From Tritrichomonas musculus (taxonomy: Eukaryota; Parabasalia; Tritrichomonadida; Tritrichomonadidae), in NCBI GenBank assembly GCA_039105265.1, contig JAPFFF010000018.1, forward strand, positions 744,001 through 808,000: a stretch of DNA of 64,000 nucleotides. Reading direction: 5' to 3'. Positions 38,824 through 49,005 of this stretch are shown here, in pieces. The notes below the pieces were generated by a model that saw only the letters and a program-made list of their open reading frames with translations, searched no databases and was not told the DNA's origin. Position 1 is the first letter of the stretch. Each line of letters starts with the position of its first letter. Both the position numbers and the translations under genes were made by a program.

Positions 38824-40659
38824 TTAGATACTAAACTGTCTAACTTCATTGAGGATAGATTGTGCCTTCCTCAAAGCTTCAAGTACTTTATTACATTTCT
38901 CACGATTCTTCGCAATTCTTGGATCTTCCTTAGTCATTTCATCTGCAATCTTACTTCCATATACTTTCTTCAAAAGGATATCACGCAATTGTTTAGTGCT
39001 ACCTTCAACAAGCATCATAATAACAGCCTTTGGAATTAAATCAACAACTTGAAGTCTAACAAGCTCAAAGTAACGAGCACAAAGATTGACAAGCATCTTT
39101 GTATTATCTTTTTCTTGATCCTTTGGTGACTTTTTAGCAGGAAGACCTTCTTTCGACTTCTTTTCTTGTAAAACAGCAGCTCCTCTAAAATCGTGTCTTG
39201 CTGTGTTAATGAAAATCTTTTCGTTATCAATAACATTATTAACGAATTGAACTGTTGGTTCGACACAACTATTAACAAGTTCTTCAACAACATTTCTAAT
39301 TGCATCTTTAACAGCTGGATATCTTTCAAGATCATTGAAATTAACTTGTGCATGAATATTAAGAATTTCATTTGCGACTAAGTTAACGGCTTTTAATGCA
39401 GGTGGACGGAGATCCTCAACATGTCTCCTAATAAGGGATTCGAAAGCTTGATGAGAAACAAAAATGGGAGCTGTAATACCAGCTTGATTTCTCATTAAGT
39501 TCCAAACTTCACGTAATGGTGTTGCAGAAACTGCAGGAGCATCAGTAATTTCTTTTTCAAATTGTTGAGAAAATATTCTGGTAATACGGGCACCACCTTT
39601 AAGGTCATCTGATACTGAATCACCAACTTTACCTTGAATAAGGTCATCAAATCCTGTAACATATTGGTTGATGATGTTAAGAACTAATTCACGTGAATCG
39701 AACATTCCTTTAGATGGGTCTTCACCATACTTTTGAAGCTCGTTTTCTCTTTCTGTGATTAAAGCTTCAACGCGTTTTCTTAAACCTGGAAGTGACTTTT
39801 TAATGTGTTCAACAAGAATTTTGTTAAGAGTTGTTGATAAAATTTTAATTCCACATCTATCTGCATATGGTTTGTATACTGGATTATTTTGGAAAAATTC
39901 AGCTTCTTTTTTAAGTGAGTCTTGCATTGATTTATTTTGGTCGATATCGCGTTGTGAACGGTTGACAACACCAATGTAGCCAAGTCTGAGTGGATATACT
40001 TTATTCTCAAGAATTTGTGTAGCGTTCGTACCAGCGTCCATAAGATCGATTTTTGTAATAACACCAATAGTTCTTTCACCTTCAGGATCAACTTCGCGTG
40101 CAATACGAAGTGAATCTGAATTTGCAAGATCTTGGTTAGCTGGGGTGACAGCTAAAATAATTGAATTAATTGGCGTAATGTATTGAAGAACCATTGTATG
40201 AATTTGTTCGACAATGGCAGGATCTTGCCCATCGATGGCAACTTTTGTGAGACCTGGAAGATCAACCATAGTTAACGTTGGTACATTCGGGGATTGAATT
40301 CGTAAGTTAATAGGTTGAGGAGAAACGTTTCTTCCATCTCCTGTAGTTCTTTCTGTTTCAGCTGAAATTTCATCTCGCATTTCTGTATATGATGTATATT
40401 TCTTTCCTGGAGCGTGAAGAAACTCGCCGTATTCCTGCTCTTTAGGACTTACATGAACAAGTTGAAGAACGAGAGGACGTCGAGTAACGATACCTGAACC
40501 TCGAGGTAAGAAGTCCTTTCCGACAACTGCTTCCAGCACAGACGATTTACCAGATGATTGACATCCAACGACAGCGATTTGAGGAAGATCGACTTGGTTA
40601 CCTCCGATTGTATTAAAAACGTCTTGAAGTTTGTTGATAGTTGGAATAAGAATCTCCAT
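38824..40659 (-). CDS. dynamin-related GTPase
   Basis: A 611-residue protein with a canonical dynamin GTPase at about 1-300: P-loop GCQSSGKSS at 32-40, switch threonine in RGSGIVTRRP, G3 DLPG in MVDLPGLTK, G4 TKID. The middle domain and the GTPase effector domain (ending EVRQFSI) follow directly. No PH or proline-rich domain is present; a short Lys-rich loop (KKSKEGLPAKKSPKDQEK) sits in the place of insert B. This is the Vps1/Dnm1-type layout, though shorter than those (about 700-750 residues). It would polymerise on membranes and cut vesicles, hydrogenosomes or endosomes. Codon use is more GC-rich than the neighbours, as expected of a highly expressed gene. AACGATAGG lies about 40 bp upstream on the coding strand, like the Myb site known from trichomonad promoters. 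Confidence 0.92.
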   Translation of the reverse strand: MEILIPTINKLQDVFNTIGGNQVDLPQIAVVGCQSSGKSSVLEAVVGKDFLPRGSGIVTRRPLVLQLVHVSPKEQEYGEFLHAPGKKYTSYTEMRDEISAETERTTGDGRNVSPQPINLRIQSPNVPTLTMVDLPGLTKVAIDGQDPAIVEQIHTMVLQYITPINSIILAVTPANQDLANSDSLRIAREVDPEGERTIGVITKIDLMDAGTNATQILENKVYPLRLGYIGVVNRSQRDIDQNKSMQDSLKKEAEFFQNNPVYKPYADRCGIKILSTTLNKILVEHIKKSLPGLRKRVEALITERENELQKYGEDPSKGMFDSRELVLNIINQYVTGFDDLIQGKVGDSVSDDLKGGARITRIFSQQFEKEITDAPAVSATPLREVWNLMRNQAGITAPIFVSHQAFESLIRRHVEDLRPPALKAVNLVANEILNIHAQVNFNDLERYPAVKDAIRNVVEELVNSCVEPTVQFVNNVIDNEKIFINTARHDFRGAAVLQEKKSKEGLPAKKSPKDQEKDNTKMLVNLCARYFELVRLQVVDLIPKAVIMMLVEGSTKQLRDILLKKVYGSKIADEMTKEDPRIAKNREKCNKVLEALRKAQSILNEVRQFSI

Positions 40660-41007
40660 ATTTCTTTTGTTTACTAATTCAGCTTGTCAATTTTCCTATC
40701 GTTCAACTCTTTGTTTTATTCAATTTATCAAAAAGTTTATTTTTGAATAGATTTGAACTGATTTTAATTTCGTTAAATTCATAATATTATCACCGTTTTT
40801 GTACAATACTTATAAAAAATAATATTATGGTACAATTAAATAATAATATAACTTCAGAATTTTAATAAAATATATTAATTTCATAAAAGAAATGATTATT
40901 ATAGTTTTTGCCATATTCTGAAGAAAAAAAATTTTGTGTATTTTTTTCTTTGTTTTTATTCATACGTTATGGAAATATTCAAAGTTTTCATTATTTAGCT
41001 GTTTTTA
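40660..41007. other. divergent promoter region
   Basis: 348 bp between the dynamin gene and a coiled-coil gene. TTTTCATTATTT lies about 20 bp before the ATG at 41008 and fits the initiator TCAYW. No repeat seen. Confidence 0.4.
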
Positions 41008-43317
41008 ATGGACTTGCTATCAAATGAAAGTCTTCCTCACTTTGTATCGAGTGTTTTCCAAACGCGCAAAAAAAATTTTTCTCATTCGCTTAAAAAAATT
41101 CTACTGCAAATTTCCAAAGACCAATTAATTCAAAAGCTTGCTCTCGATGAAGCATCCAGCTATTTTATATCTAACAGAATTGAAGAAATTGCAAATACTA
41201 TTTTCACAGATGATAGGGAAAAATATATAGAATCGTTATTGCAGATTATAGAGAAACTCGAGAAAAATCAAAAAAAAGTTAATTATTCATTGAATTATGA
41301 AATTGAGTCTAAGCTCGCCAATTCAATTTTGATGGCAAAGCAAAAATCGCGCATATCTCAAATAGAATCAGAAATGTTCAAAAAGATGGGAGGTATTTTA
41401 ATTAACCAAGATTCAAACGAAATAAAACCATTTGATCCTGCTCAACCAGAAACGTATCATATATTTGCTGCAGTTGATATAACTTCTTTTTCTTTGAAAA
41501 TGAAATTCATTCAAACAGATTTAAAAACAATAAAAGAAACAACTACTATTCTTTTTGATAAAGCAAAATCATATATGAATCAAATTAGAACTAAGGCATG
41601 TGATGCTACAAAAAATTATTATCAGATAAAGAAAAAACTCGAAATGGAAAATAGTCAATTAAGTGAAAAGCTAAAGGAAATTAATGATTCCTTTGAATCC
41701 ACAACTTTGCCGATGCTCAATCAGCAAGTTAGCGATATTAAAAAAAAATATCATGAAAAAAATGCTCAAAGAAAAAGTTATATTATTCAAATACAAGGTG
41801 AACTTGAAGAGTTGCAAACTCAGAGATCAAATCTTCTTGATGAAAATCAAAAACTTAAAGAATTACTCACAACCCTAACAGCGAAAAATTCAGAAAACGA
41901 AAAACTGATTGAAAATCTTCAAAATCAAACTCAGCAAGATAAGCAAAATATAATAGATAAAAGCAGCTTAATAGAGAATCTTCAAAATGAGCTTGCTTTG
42001 CTCAAAAATAATCATCAACAATTGGCAGATTCTCATGAAAACTTGAAAAAAGATTTTGAAAGAATCAGTGCAGAGCTTACTTTAAGTGAAGAAAATAATA
42101 AATATATGACTATTGAGCTTAACCAGCTTAAAGATCAATTGCCTAAAGAAAAAGAAGCAAATTTTGCAGCAATTACCCAGATATCTGACTTAAAAGATGA
42201 AAATCAATCATTAAAAAAAGAATTAGACGCCAAATCGGTCATTATTGCAACTTTTTCAAAACAAAATAATGATCTTTCAACAAAATTATCTGCCATTGAT
42301 CATTCTTTCACTATTTACAAAGAGAAAAATGAAACAAATCAAAATATATTCATCCAAAACCAAAATAAGATAGAAAAGCAAAATCAAAAAATAAACGAAT
42401 TCCAAAAATTATTATCTGAATCATCTTTAAAACTTGAAAAATACAAAAATAGAATTAAAATGCAGAAAGAAGAAATTCAAAATATGATGTTAAAGATGTC
42501 AGATTATGAAAAACAGTTATCTTTAAAGAATAACGACATGAAAATTAATAAAGATACGATTGTTGGAATGGAAGTGGCCATTTATAAATTGAAATCAAAA
42601 ATTGCTCTTTTAAAAGAAGAAAAAAGTAATTTACAAAAACAAGTTAATTCAAGTGAAAGTAACTCATCTAAATCAATAGTATTGCATCAAATCTCAATTA
42701 ATGATGAAAACTTTAGTAAAAATGGAATTGAAATCACCAAAGAAGAAAATAAAAATCAATCTAATCTCCTTCAAATTAATGCAGATTTAAGAATGCAAAT
42801 CAATCAATTACTCAAAAAGAACTTAGATCTGGAAGGTTTATTAAAAAAGACACAAAATAATGAAAGCATGGCAAGAAAAATTGAAAAACTTCAAAATTTA
42901 AATGAACAACAGTCTTTAATCATAAATACAATTCAGAATATTTCTCCTGATCTTGATTTAAATTCTTATCCACAAATGCTAACTCGATTGATTAAAGCCA
43001 AAGAATTCTCTACAATCGTTTTAAAAACTTTAACCGAAAATGATTATGAAACTGCGATTCTTAAAATAACAGAAATAAAAACAGATTCTGTAACAATGAA
43101 TAGAATTCGATGTATTTTCAAAGATATGAATGATCAAGATATTGTTGAAACATTAAAAAGTTTTAGGCAGTTAGGAACTCATTCAAATTTAAGCTATTCT
43201 AAAAAATCCAATTCGTCTTCAAAATCTATTAAATATTCATCTGAAGTTGACCACATTTCCTCATTGATCAATTCATCCATTTCATCTATTGGGAAAAAAG
43301 TAATTTCTAATACTTAA
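41008..43317 (+). CDS. coiled-coil protein
   Basis: A 769-residue protein. Residues 1-185 look globular and helical (LPHFVSSVFQTRKKNFSHSL, AAVDITSFSLKMKFIQTDL). A nearly continuous coiled coil of Gln, Glu, Lys, Asn and Leu runs from about 190 to 640. A short helical domain follows (INTIQNISPDLDLNSYPQML), and the tail is Ser/Lys-rich (SLINSSISSIGKKVIS). It has no membrane span or known catalytic motif. The build, long coil followed by a short C-terminal helical cap, is like that of the protein at 362-2992; whether they are paralogues cannot be told by eye because coils look alike. Probably a cytoskeletal or membrane-tethering protein. Function unknown. Confidence 0.85.
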   Translation: MDLLSNESLPHFVSSVFQTRKKNFSHSLKKILLQISKDQLIQKLALDEASSYFISNRIEEIANTIFTDDREKYIESLLQIIEKLEKNQKKVNYSLNYEIESKLANSILMAKQKSRISQIESEMFKKMGGILINQDSNEIKPFDPAQPETYHIFAAVDITSFSLKMKFIQTDLKTIKETTTILFDKAKSYMNQIRTKACDATKNYYQIKKKLEMENSQLSEKLKEINDSFESTTLPMLNQQVSDIKKKYHEKNAQRKSYIIQIQGELEELQTQRSNLLDENQKLKELLTTLTAKNSENEKLIENLQNQTQQDKQNIIDKSSLIENLQNELALLKNNHQQLADSHENLKKDFERISAELTLSEENNKYMTIELNQLKDQLPKEKEANFAAITQISDLKDENQSLKKELDAKSVIIATFSKQNNDLSTKLSAIDHSFTIYKEKNETNQNIFIQNQNKIEKQNQKINEFQKLLSESSLKLEKYKNRIKMQKEEIQNMMLKMSDYEKQLSLKNNDMKINKDTIVGMEVAIYKLKSKIALLKEEKSNLQKQVNSSESNSSKSIVLHQISINDENFSKNGIEITKEENKNQSNLLQINADLRMQINQLLKKNLDLEGLLKKTQNNESMARKIEKLQNLNEQQSLIINTIQNISPDLDLNSYPQMLTRLIKAKEFSTIVLKTLTENDYETAILKITEIKTDSVTMNRIRCIFKDMNDQDIVETLKSFRQLGTHSNLSYSKKSNSSSKSIKYSSEVDHISSLINSSISSIGKKVISNT

Positions 43318-44187
43318 TAATTAAGTCTTTAGTAGTATTGTTTTAAAACTAATGGAATCGTAATTTTTTTTTGTAATTACAATATATTTCACGCATATAA
43401 TATATTCTATATAAATTACTTTTTCTATTTCTGATACCATCAAAGAGGAAAATTATTATATTCATTTTTTTAGCAAGTGCAACTTAATTATATAATCAAT
43501 AATGCAAATAATGAATCATATATAAAGTTAGACTTTTATAACAAATAGAGTTGTCAGCTATTGAAGTTTAATAAAATCATACCCATTTTACAAAATATTT
43601 CAAAGACAACAAAAATCCATTGTCTTTTTTATTGAAAATATTATATTATCTTATCCACTTTTTCTTAATAATTTATAACGTTTTTTTTATTGATATAAAA
43701 GTTGATATTTTTTCAAAAAAAATGTAAAAATGATTTTATTTACTTTTCTTTATACTATAAATAAGTAGTGAATATTTTTTTGGTGAAAGAATATTTTATT
43801 TCCACACAGATTTTTTGATCGAAACCATTTTTTTTTTTCAATAAGTATTCCTAAGATAAAAAACTTATCATAGAAAAAATTCACAAAATGCATAGAATAG
43901 TATAAAATATTAATTCATCTTCGAACTTTTTGAATAATATTGACGTTATTTATGGGAAAGAAATTGAATAATTCAAACAAAAAATCTTCTAAAAAACAAA
44001 AAAATGTTTTTCAACCAAAATTCTATCTAATATTCATGAATTCAAACATTTATTTTTATTCTGATCATATTGTTATGCGCATTTATTGTTTTTTTCCTTT
44101 TTTATTATTTTTCTTCAAGGCAATAAACACTAATTTTTCTATTTTTGTTTCTATATTCAAATTCAAATTGAAAACTTTGTAACATTA
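43318..44187. other. 870-bp intergenic region
   Basis: AT-rich, no gene and no transposon end recognised. The short frame at 43940 is low complexity. Confidence 0.4.
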
Positions 44188-45471
44188 ATGTTTGGTTTAA
44201 ATCCGCGTGCCGTTCAAGAAATCGACGAGGCTCTAGCCAAACCAGATTGTTCAGTAGATGATTTACTTAAATGCCCTGGGGTTACATCGCAGTTTCGAAA
44301 TGGAAACCCAAACCTCGTTATGTTTTTATTAACTGAAAAGAACGCTAAAAGAATTTTTGAAATTATACGTACAAATCCGAATCGAGCGACGCAAAAAGCA
44401 CTTTTGGCACTTTTCCAAACTAGTAACACGTCTCTCCACAGATTGTTTGCCGATAATCTCATTATCACAGAATACGCCGTCAATATACTCGAATATCCAT
44501 CTGAACATGGAAATTTTGGGGTTGGAATCATTTCGCGTGTTATATCACGTGCATTTGATCTCTGGCCCGATGATATGAGCGAGGTTTTCAGGATTTCGAA
44601 AACAATTTACAAATCGCTCATTTCGCATATGGATAATGTTTGTATATTTCATTCTGTTCAAGACATGATTACAGATTCTCATAAAGGATTATGGTTATTC
44701 ATGTGGTATTGCTTTCTTGCTTTAGCAGGAGAAAATGAAAATAAATATTTTCTTACACGTCGCGCAGCTTTAATACAAGATGATGTTAGAGTTGATCAAA
44801 AATTAATTACACCTCTTCATCGCGATCATATTATTAATCTTTTACGCCTATTTTTTAAATTAAAATTAGCTTCTGAAGGTGAATTTGCAGATAACGTTAT
44901 ACGCTACATTGTTGATCAGAAACAAATGTCAACTTTACTATATTCCCTAGCACTATCGCTTCCACCAAATGAAATTATAATGAAGCGCGCCGTGAATGAA
45001 ATTATCCGCTCAACTGATTTCAAAGACCCAGTTATTGAGCAATCATTGCAATACATTTCGAAAGCAATTAAAATGGTTCCTTCACAAATCCTGATAGGTA
45101 TAGTTTATATTATTATATCACATAATGATTCTTCTAATTTTACTATGAATGCTCTAAAAGATTTGATTGGTATAGCCTTTCAATATCTAGAAGCAAATGA
45201 AAAAGAAATTTTTGCTGATAACTTAAAGAAAATAATCATGTTTGAATACAACAAATTAAACGAAGAAGATAATCCAATTCACTACGCTTTTCTTATCTCT
45301 ATCTCTTATATTTGCTCTGAAAATGAGGAAAAAATAGATGAAATTTGGCAGAAGTTTATATCATCTGTTGTTGATCCTTGGTTAAACAATAATGATTACG
45401 ATTATGAATTTCATTTTGATGTAAATAATATTAACCCTTCAGACTTTGTCATATCTGAATACAAAGAATGA
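44188..45471 (+). CDS. PP6R/SAPS-like phosphatase regulatory protein, paralogue 2
   Basis: A 427-residue helical-repeat protein that begins in the SAPS manner: MFGLNPRAVQEIDEALAK, then CSVDDLLKCPGVTSQFRNGN and PNLVMFLLTEKNAKRIFEII (family: L-x-E-L-L-D-E-x-D-x-L-Q-E-C-K-x-x-N-x-K-L-x-x-F-L). The next helices (LFADNLIITEYAVNILEYP and ISRVISRAFDLWPDDMSEVF) correspond to the 'no more than one cluster of repeats, then F-x-K-x-x' part. It is expected to hold the PP6/Sit4 catalytic subunit. It lacks the long acidic C-terminal region of animal PP6Rs. Codon use is GC-richer in the first half. The match is better than for the relative at 15887-17194. Confidence 0.6.
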   Translation: MFGLNPRAVQEIDEALAKPDCSVDDLLKCPGVTSQFRNGNPNLVMFLLTEKNAKRIFEIIRTNPNRATQKALLALFQTSNTSLHRLFADNLIITEYAVNILEYPSEHGNFGVGIISRVISRAFDLWPDDMSEVFRISKTIYKSLISHMDNVCIFHSVQDMITDSHKGLWLFMWYCFLALAGENENKYFLTRRAALIQDDVRVDQKLITPLHRDHIINLLRLFFKLKLASEGEFADNVIRYIVDQKQMSTLLYSLALSLPPNEIIMKRAVNEIIRSTDFKDPVIEQSLQYISKAIKMVPSQILIGIVYIIISHNDSSNFTMNALKDLIGIAFQYLEANEKEIFADNLKKIIMFEYNKLNEEDNPIHYAFLISISYICSENEEKIDEIWQKFISSVVDPWLNNNDYDYEFHFDVNNINPSDFVISEYKE

Positions 45472-45939
45472 TCTTTCAATAAAATGTTGTTTTTTTTGGC
45501 ATTTTTTTTTTTTTTTTTTTTTTGACGCATCAAAAAAAATTTTTTTGATCAATAGAATAATGATGTTTTATATGATTTGATACTTCGCTTTAGCAAGAAC
45601 AAAATGTTGCTTATTTGATTGTATTCATGTTTTATAGTATCTTAGAACTATTTATTTGATTCCTTTATGATTTCAATATCACCAGCAATTTGATCAGAAT
45701 TACCTAAGTGGATTTAGCCTATAAAGAGCAATGTTATATCATCTTATTTATGATTTGAATTATGTTTTTCTTTGATAAATTTATATAAATATACAATTAA
45801 TTAAAACTGATATCAACGATTGAAGAAAAGATAATCTAAAAAAAAAAAAAAAAAAAGCAGAAAAAATGATGAATATTTTAAAATGTTTTTGATATTAAAA
45901 GACCGAAATGTTTAACATGACATAAAAACAAGAAAAACA
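45472..45939. other. convergent 3' spacer with poly(T) and poly(A) tracts
   Basis: Contains a poly(T) run at about 45504-45523 and a poly(A) run at about 45839-45856, otherwise featureless. Confidence 0.45.
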
Positions 45940-46197
45940 CTAAAAAATTTTAGGCCCACGCGCAAGAAGAGTGTCTCCTTTTTTAATACTTTCTGTAATA
46001 GCCTGCTGAATCATTAAAATTTTGGTTGAGTCTTCTGTTATCAATTGATCATCTTTATATAACGGAGCAGGGTTGCCTTGTCTGTCTTTTTCTGTACCTG
46101 ATCTAGCATTTTCAAAAGCATTGTTAATATTTGTTTTAGTTTGTTCATTTATACTCATAGCAACATTCGTAGGTTTTTTATTTCTTTTAGGCGGCAT
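45940..46197 (-). CDS. small hypothetical protein
   Basis: An 85-residue protein, basic at the N-terminus (MPPKRNKKPT) and then polar and helical (TKTNINNAFENARSGTEKDR; LMIQQAITESIKKGDTLLAR). It has no membrane span and no recognised motif. Its composition is clearly unlike that of random AT-rich frames, and a promoter-like AAAACCGTTTT box lies about 22 bp before the ATG, so I think that it is a real gene. Function unknown. Confidence 0.55.
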   Translation of the reverse strand: MPPKRNKKPTNVAMSINEQTKTNINNAFENARSGTEKDRQGNPAPLYKDDQLITEDSTKILMIQQAITESIKKGDTLLARGPKIF

Positions 46198-46218
46198 TGA
46201 TAAAAATTTGATGGACCT

Positions 46219-46229
46219 AAAACCGTTTT
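46219..46229 (-). promoter_or_regulatory. AAAACCGTTTT box upstream of the small gene
   Basis: Reads AAAACGGTTTT on the coding strand, 22 bp before the ATG at 46197, followed by GGTCCATCAA. It is the same box as at 33742. Confidence 0.4.
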
Positions 46230-48382
46230 AAATTTGGCAAAACCATTAACCACAGAGAAGATAAAAAAAAACTTTCATTTAAAAAGAAACTCGCTGTTTT
46301 TATTAAAATGTATTTACCAGTATTTATCAGATGATGATGATGTCATTTTGAAAAAATATCATTTGGGGAAAAAAAAAAATTAGTGAATTTTTTGAATGCA
46401 ATACGTTATTTACATCATAATTTGAATTCGTTTTAATTGTTCTTATTAAAAAGTGGATTTCCCTATTTTTCAAATTTTTTTAAATTTACAATTGGTGTGG
46501 AATCTGAAAGAAAATCATATAATGATAAATATGCTTAATAATTAAAATTTAAATTCATTATATAATATCTGTTAATAAAACCCAATATTATCAAAATTTA
46601 CTCCACCATCCTAGCTATATTTATAAATTAAAGATTGAAAAAATGTTCTCAATTTTTCTGAGTGAATTAAAATACTTAGTTTGCATGAATTATTGGTCAT
46701 AAAACAAATTTTTTCAATATTATATACAAAATTTTATTATATTTTAAAAATATTAGAGAAATAATTGAGATTTTTAAAGGTTTGGAAAATTCATTGATAA
46801 TTGCTGGCTTAAACTTTTGTTTATATCAGTAAAATTCTATTATATGGATGAAAAAAGCAGTATTATTTCAATATAAATAACAAAATATTGACTAATTGAT
46901 ATTATTTTTTGATTTTGTGGGAATACATACTTTGTCTAATATTTTTCAACATCTTAAAGTTAATTTGTCATCGCATTCTTTATTTCTTTTAATTCATTTA
47001 TTTTTTAAAATAGTAACTCTAATCAACTGATTCCAGACATTATTCTCAGAGTTAGGATTGTAATCATTAGAATTACTATTGATTTGCTCAAAAGATGCAT
47101 ATCATTATTCCTATTCTTTATTTTCTATCTTCATATTTTTATAAAAAATTGATATTATTATTTATTTGTTATCATGTCAAGAAAAATTTATCGTAGATAA
47201 TGATTAATATACTATTGTTAGATATTCTCTGCCGAAAGAAATTGTAGTATAGACATTTTTAAAGTCTTGCAAATAAAATAGCATTCTATGTATATTTTAT
47301 GAGATATATTTTTGTATATTATTTATATATATTAATTAAAAATAATAATTACTATTTGATTTAATATTATTTATTTATTTATTAAGATATTTTATTTTTT
47401 AATAGTGTGATATGTTATATTTAATATATTGCGAACAATTATTTAAAATATTATTATTTTGAAATAAAAAAATTGAATAGACCAAGAAGTATTTATATTT
47501 GAATATGCATACAATTATTTAAAATATTATTATTTTGAAATAAAATATATATATTTAGTAATTTATCTATTAAATATGTATTAAAATAAATATATAATAA
47601 AACGATAAAATATATAAATCAACAAATTGTTGAATGATAAAATATCATGTTCATAATTTTAACGAAGTTTATAGATGGGATGCTCGAGCCGACTTCCTTT
47701 AAATTTAAATAAACTACTTATAAGATGTAACAAAATGATGTTTATTACTTTAAATTAATAATAAATATTTTGAGTAGCCTTTGAAAAGATTGATTTTTAC
47801 CATATTTTGCTTGAAATACAAAAAATATAATGTATAGAGTCAATATAAACAGCACCAATCATGCTGTTTAATCTTATATAATAATAATTCCTTAAGATTT
47901 CTCAAAACTATTTTCTTTGATTGTAGATATTAAAAAATTAATTTTTTCTCATATTTTCGATAATCTTGCTTTAATGCTTTATTTAAATATTAAATATGAT
48001 ATTAAATTATACAGCTAATGCATTTTATCTGAAAATTCTTTTTCAAAAAAGATATTTAGAAAATAAAAAAACTAAAATACGTTATTTTTATAGTTTCCAT
48101 ACCCATTTTTTATAACAAATCTGTATGATGATGTCATTTTGAAAAAAAAAAATTATTCAATCTGAACAGGATTAAATATAAATATAAAATTGTGATTTTT
48201 AAAACTTGCATTTGGTTCGTTATTAAGAGATCACAAAAAAGTTAAGTTCAAGAATTTTGGGCTTATATTTCACTGGCTTTCTCTTTTTAATTGAACATGA
48301 TTAAATATAAGCGTTTAACATAATTTATATAATTAACTGTAAATAATATTGGAAATAAACAAAAAAATAAAATATAAAAATA
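46230..48382. other. 2.15-kb AT-rich intergenic region
   Basis: No gene. A 35-bp phrase (ACAATTATTTAAAATATTAT, then TATTTTGAAATAAAA) is repeated at 47435 and 47511. The phrase GATGATGTCATTTTGAAAAA occurs at about 46331 and 48126 in the same direction, which may mark a repeat family, but no inverted ends were found. Confidence 0.4.
47435..47545. repeat. 35-bp direct repeat pair
   Basis: Identical copies at 47435-47469 and 47511-47545, 76 bp apart; otherwise simple AT-rich sequence. Confidence 0.65.
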
Positions 48383-48955
48383 TTAAGATGATGCAATTTT
48401 CATTCCAAATATCCTAGGAATATACTTCGTGGGTGTTTCCTTTGGGATAATATCTGGATATCTCTGAAGAAATAGATGAACCCAATTTGGCCCAAAAAAT
48501 GCGCCATCCATTTGGTTGCATGCATCATCATTTGTTGAATAAATATCGTTGCAATTTGGACAAAATATCTTTAAATTTGATTGGCCGATATCGTCGCTAG
48601 AACCATATGGAAGACCAGTAATACCTTTGCAAAAAACTCTTGGGCAGTGAGGGAATTCGTTATTTTTAAGTTTTTCAAACATTTTTTTCTGGCCTTCATC
48701 TGTTAACAAATACCTAGCATGAATTAAGCCATAAAGACACAATCCATAATCATCAATGTCATCTGGCCAAGCTGCAGGACGATTTTGTGGAGGAATGAAA
48801 GGGCCCTGTATTAAATCCAGAGCATATTTAAAGTTAGGTACTTTTTGCCGAAGACCATAATAATTATATATGTTTTGAAGATACTCATCATCGATTTGAA
48901 CAAAGTATTTACCGCGCGGAGTTGATAAGAACCATTTTACCCAGGATTGAGTCAT
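48383..48955 (-). CDS. casein kinase II regulatory subunit beta
   Basis: A 190-residue protein. The start is the ATG at 48955 (MTQSWVKWFL); the longer frame begins with TTG. The family opening W-V-x-W-F-x-x-x-x-G-x-x-x-F-x-x-I-D-x-x-Y-I is present. The zinc ribbon has CPRVFC and CPNC about 25 residues apart, and NQMDGAFFGPNWVHLFL and YIPRIFGMKI match the dimerisation and C-terminal parts. The acidic loop after DLI is reduced (PPQNRPAAWPDDIDDYG). It would dimerise and bind two CK2 alpha subunits, stabilising and steering the kinase. It is divergent from the mevalonate kinase gene, 50 bp away. Confidence 0.92.
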   Translation of the reverse strand: MTQSWVKWFLSTPRGKYFVQIDDEYLQNIYNYYGLRQKVPNFKYALDLIQGPFIPPQNRPAAWPDDIDDYGLCLYGLIHARYLLTDEGQKKMFEKLKNNEFPHCPRVFCKGITGLPYGSSDDIGQSNLKIFCPNCNDIYSTNDDACNQMDGAFFGPNWVHLFLQRYPDIIPKETPTKYIPRIFGMKIASS

Positions 48956-49005
48956 CAATAAATTACAATTTGAAATTACTCACAAATTTTGAATGATATT
49001 AAATA
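48956..49005. promoter_or_regulatory. 50-bp bidirectional promoter region
   Basis: Only 50 bp lie between the two divergent starts. ACTCACAAATT (TCACA initiator-like) at about 48979 serves the plus-strand gene. The minus-strand start has no clear initiator. Inferred from spacing. Confidence 0.4.

Noticed and set aside
38752-39371. Open frames overlapping the dynamin gene on both strands
   Set aside because: Shadows of the dynamin coding sequence in other frames.
46331-48180. A transposon bounded by GATGATGTCATTTTGAAAAA
   Set aside because: The two copies point the same way, no inverted ends or target duplication were found, and the sequence between is featureless.
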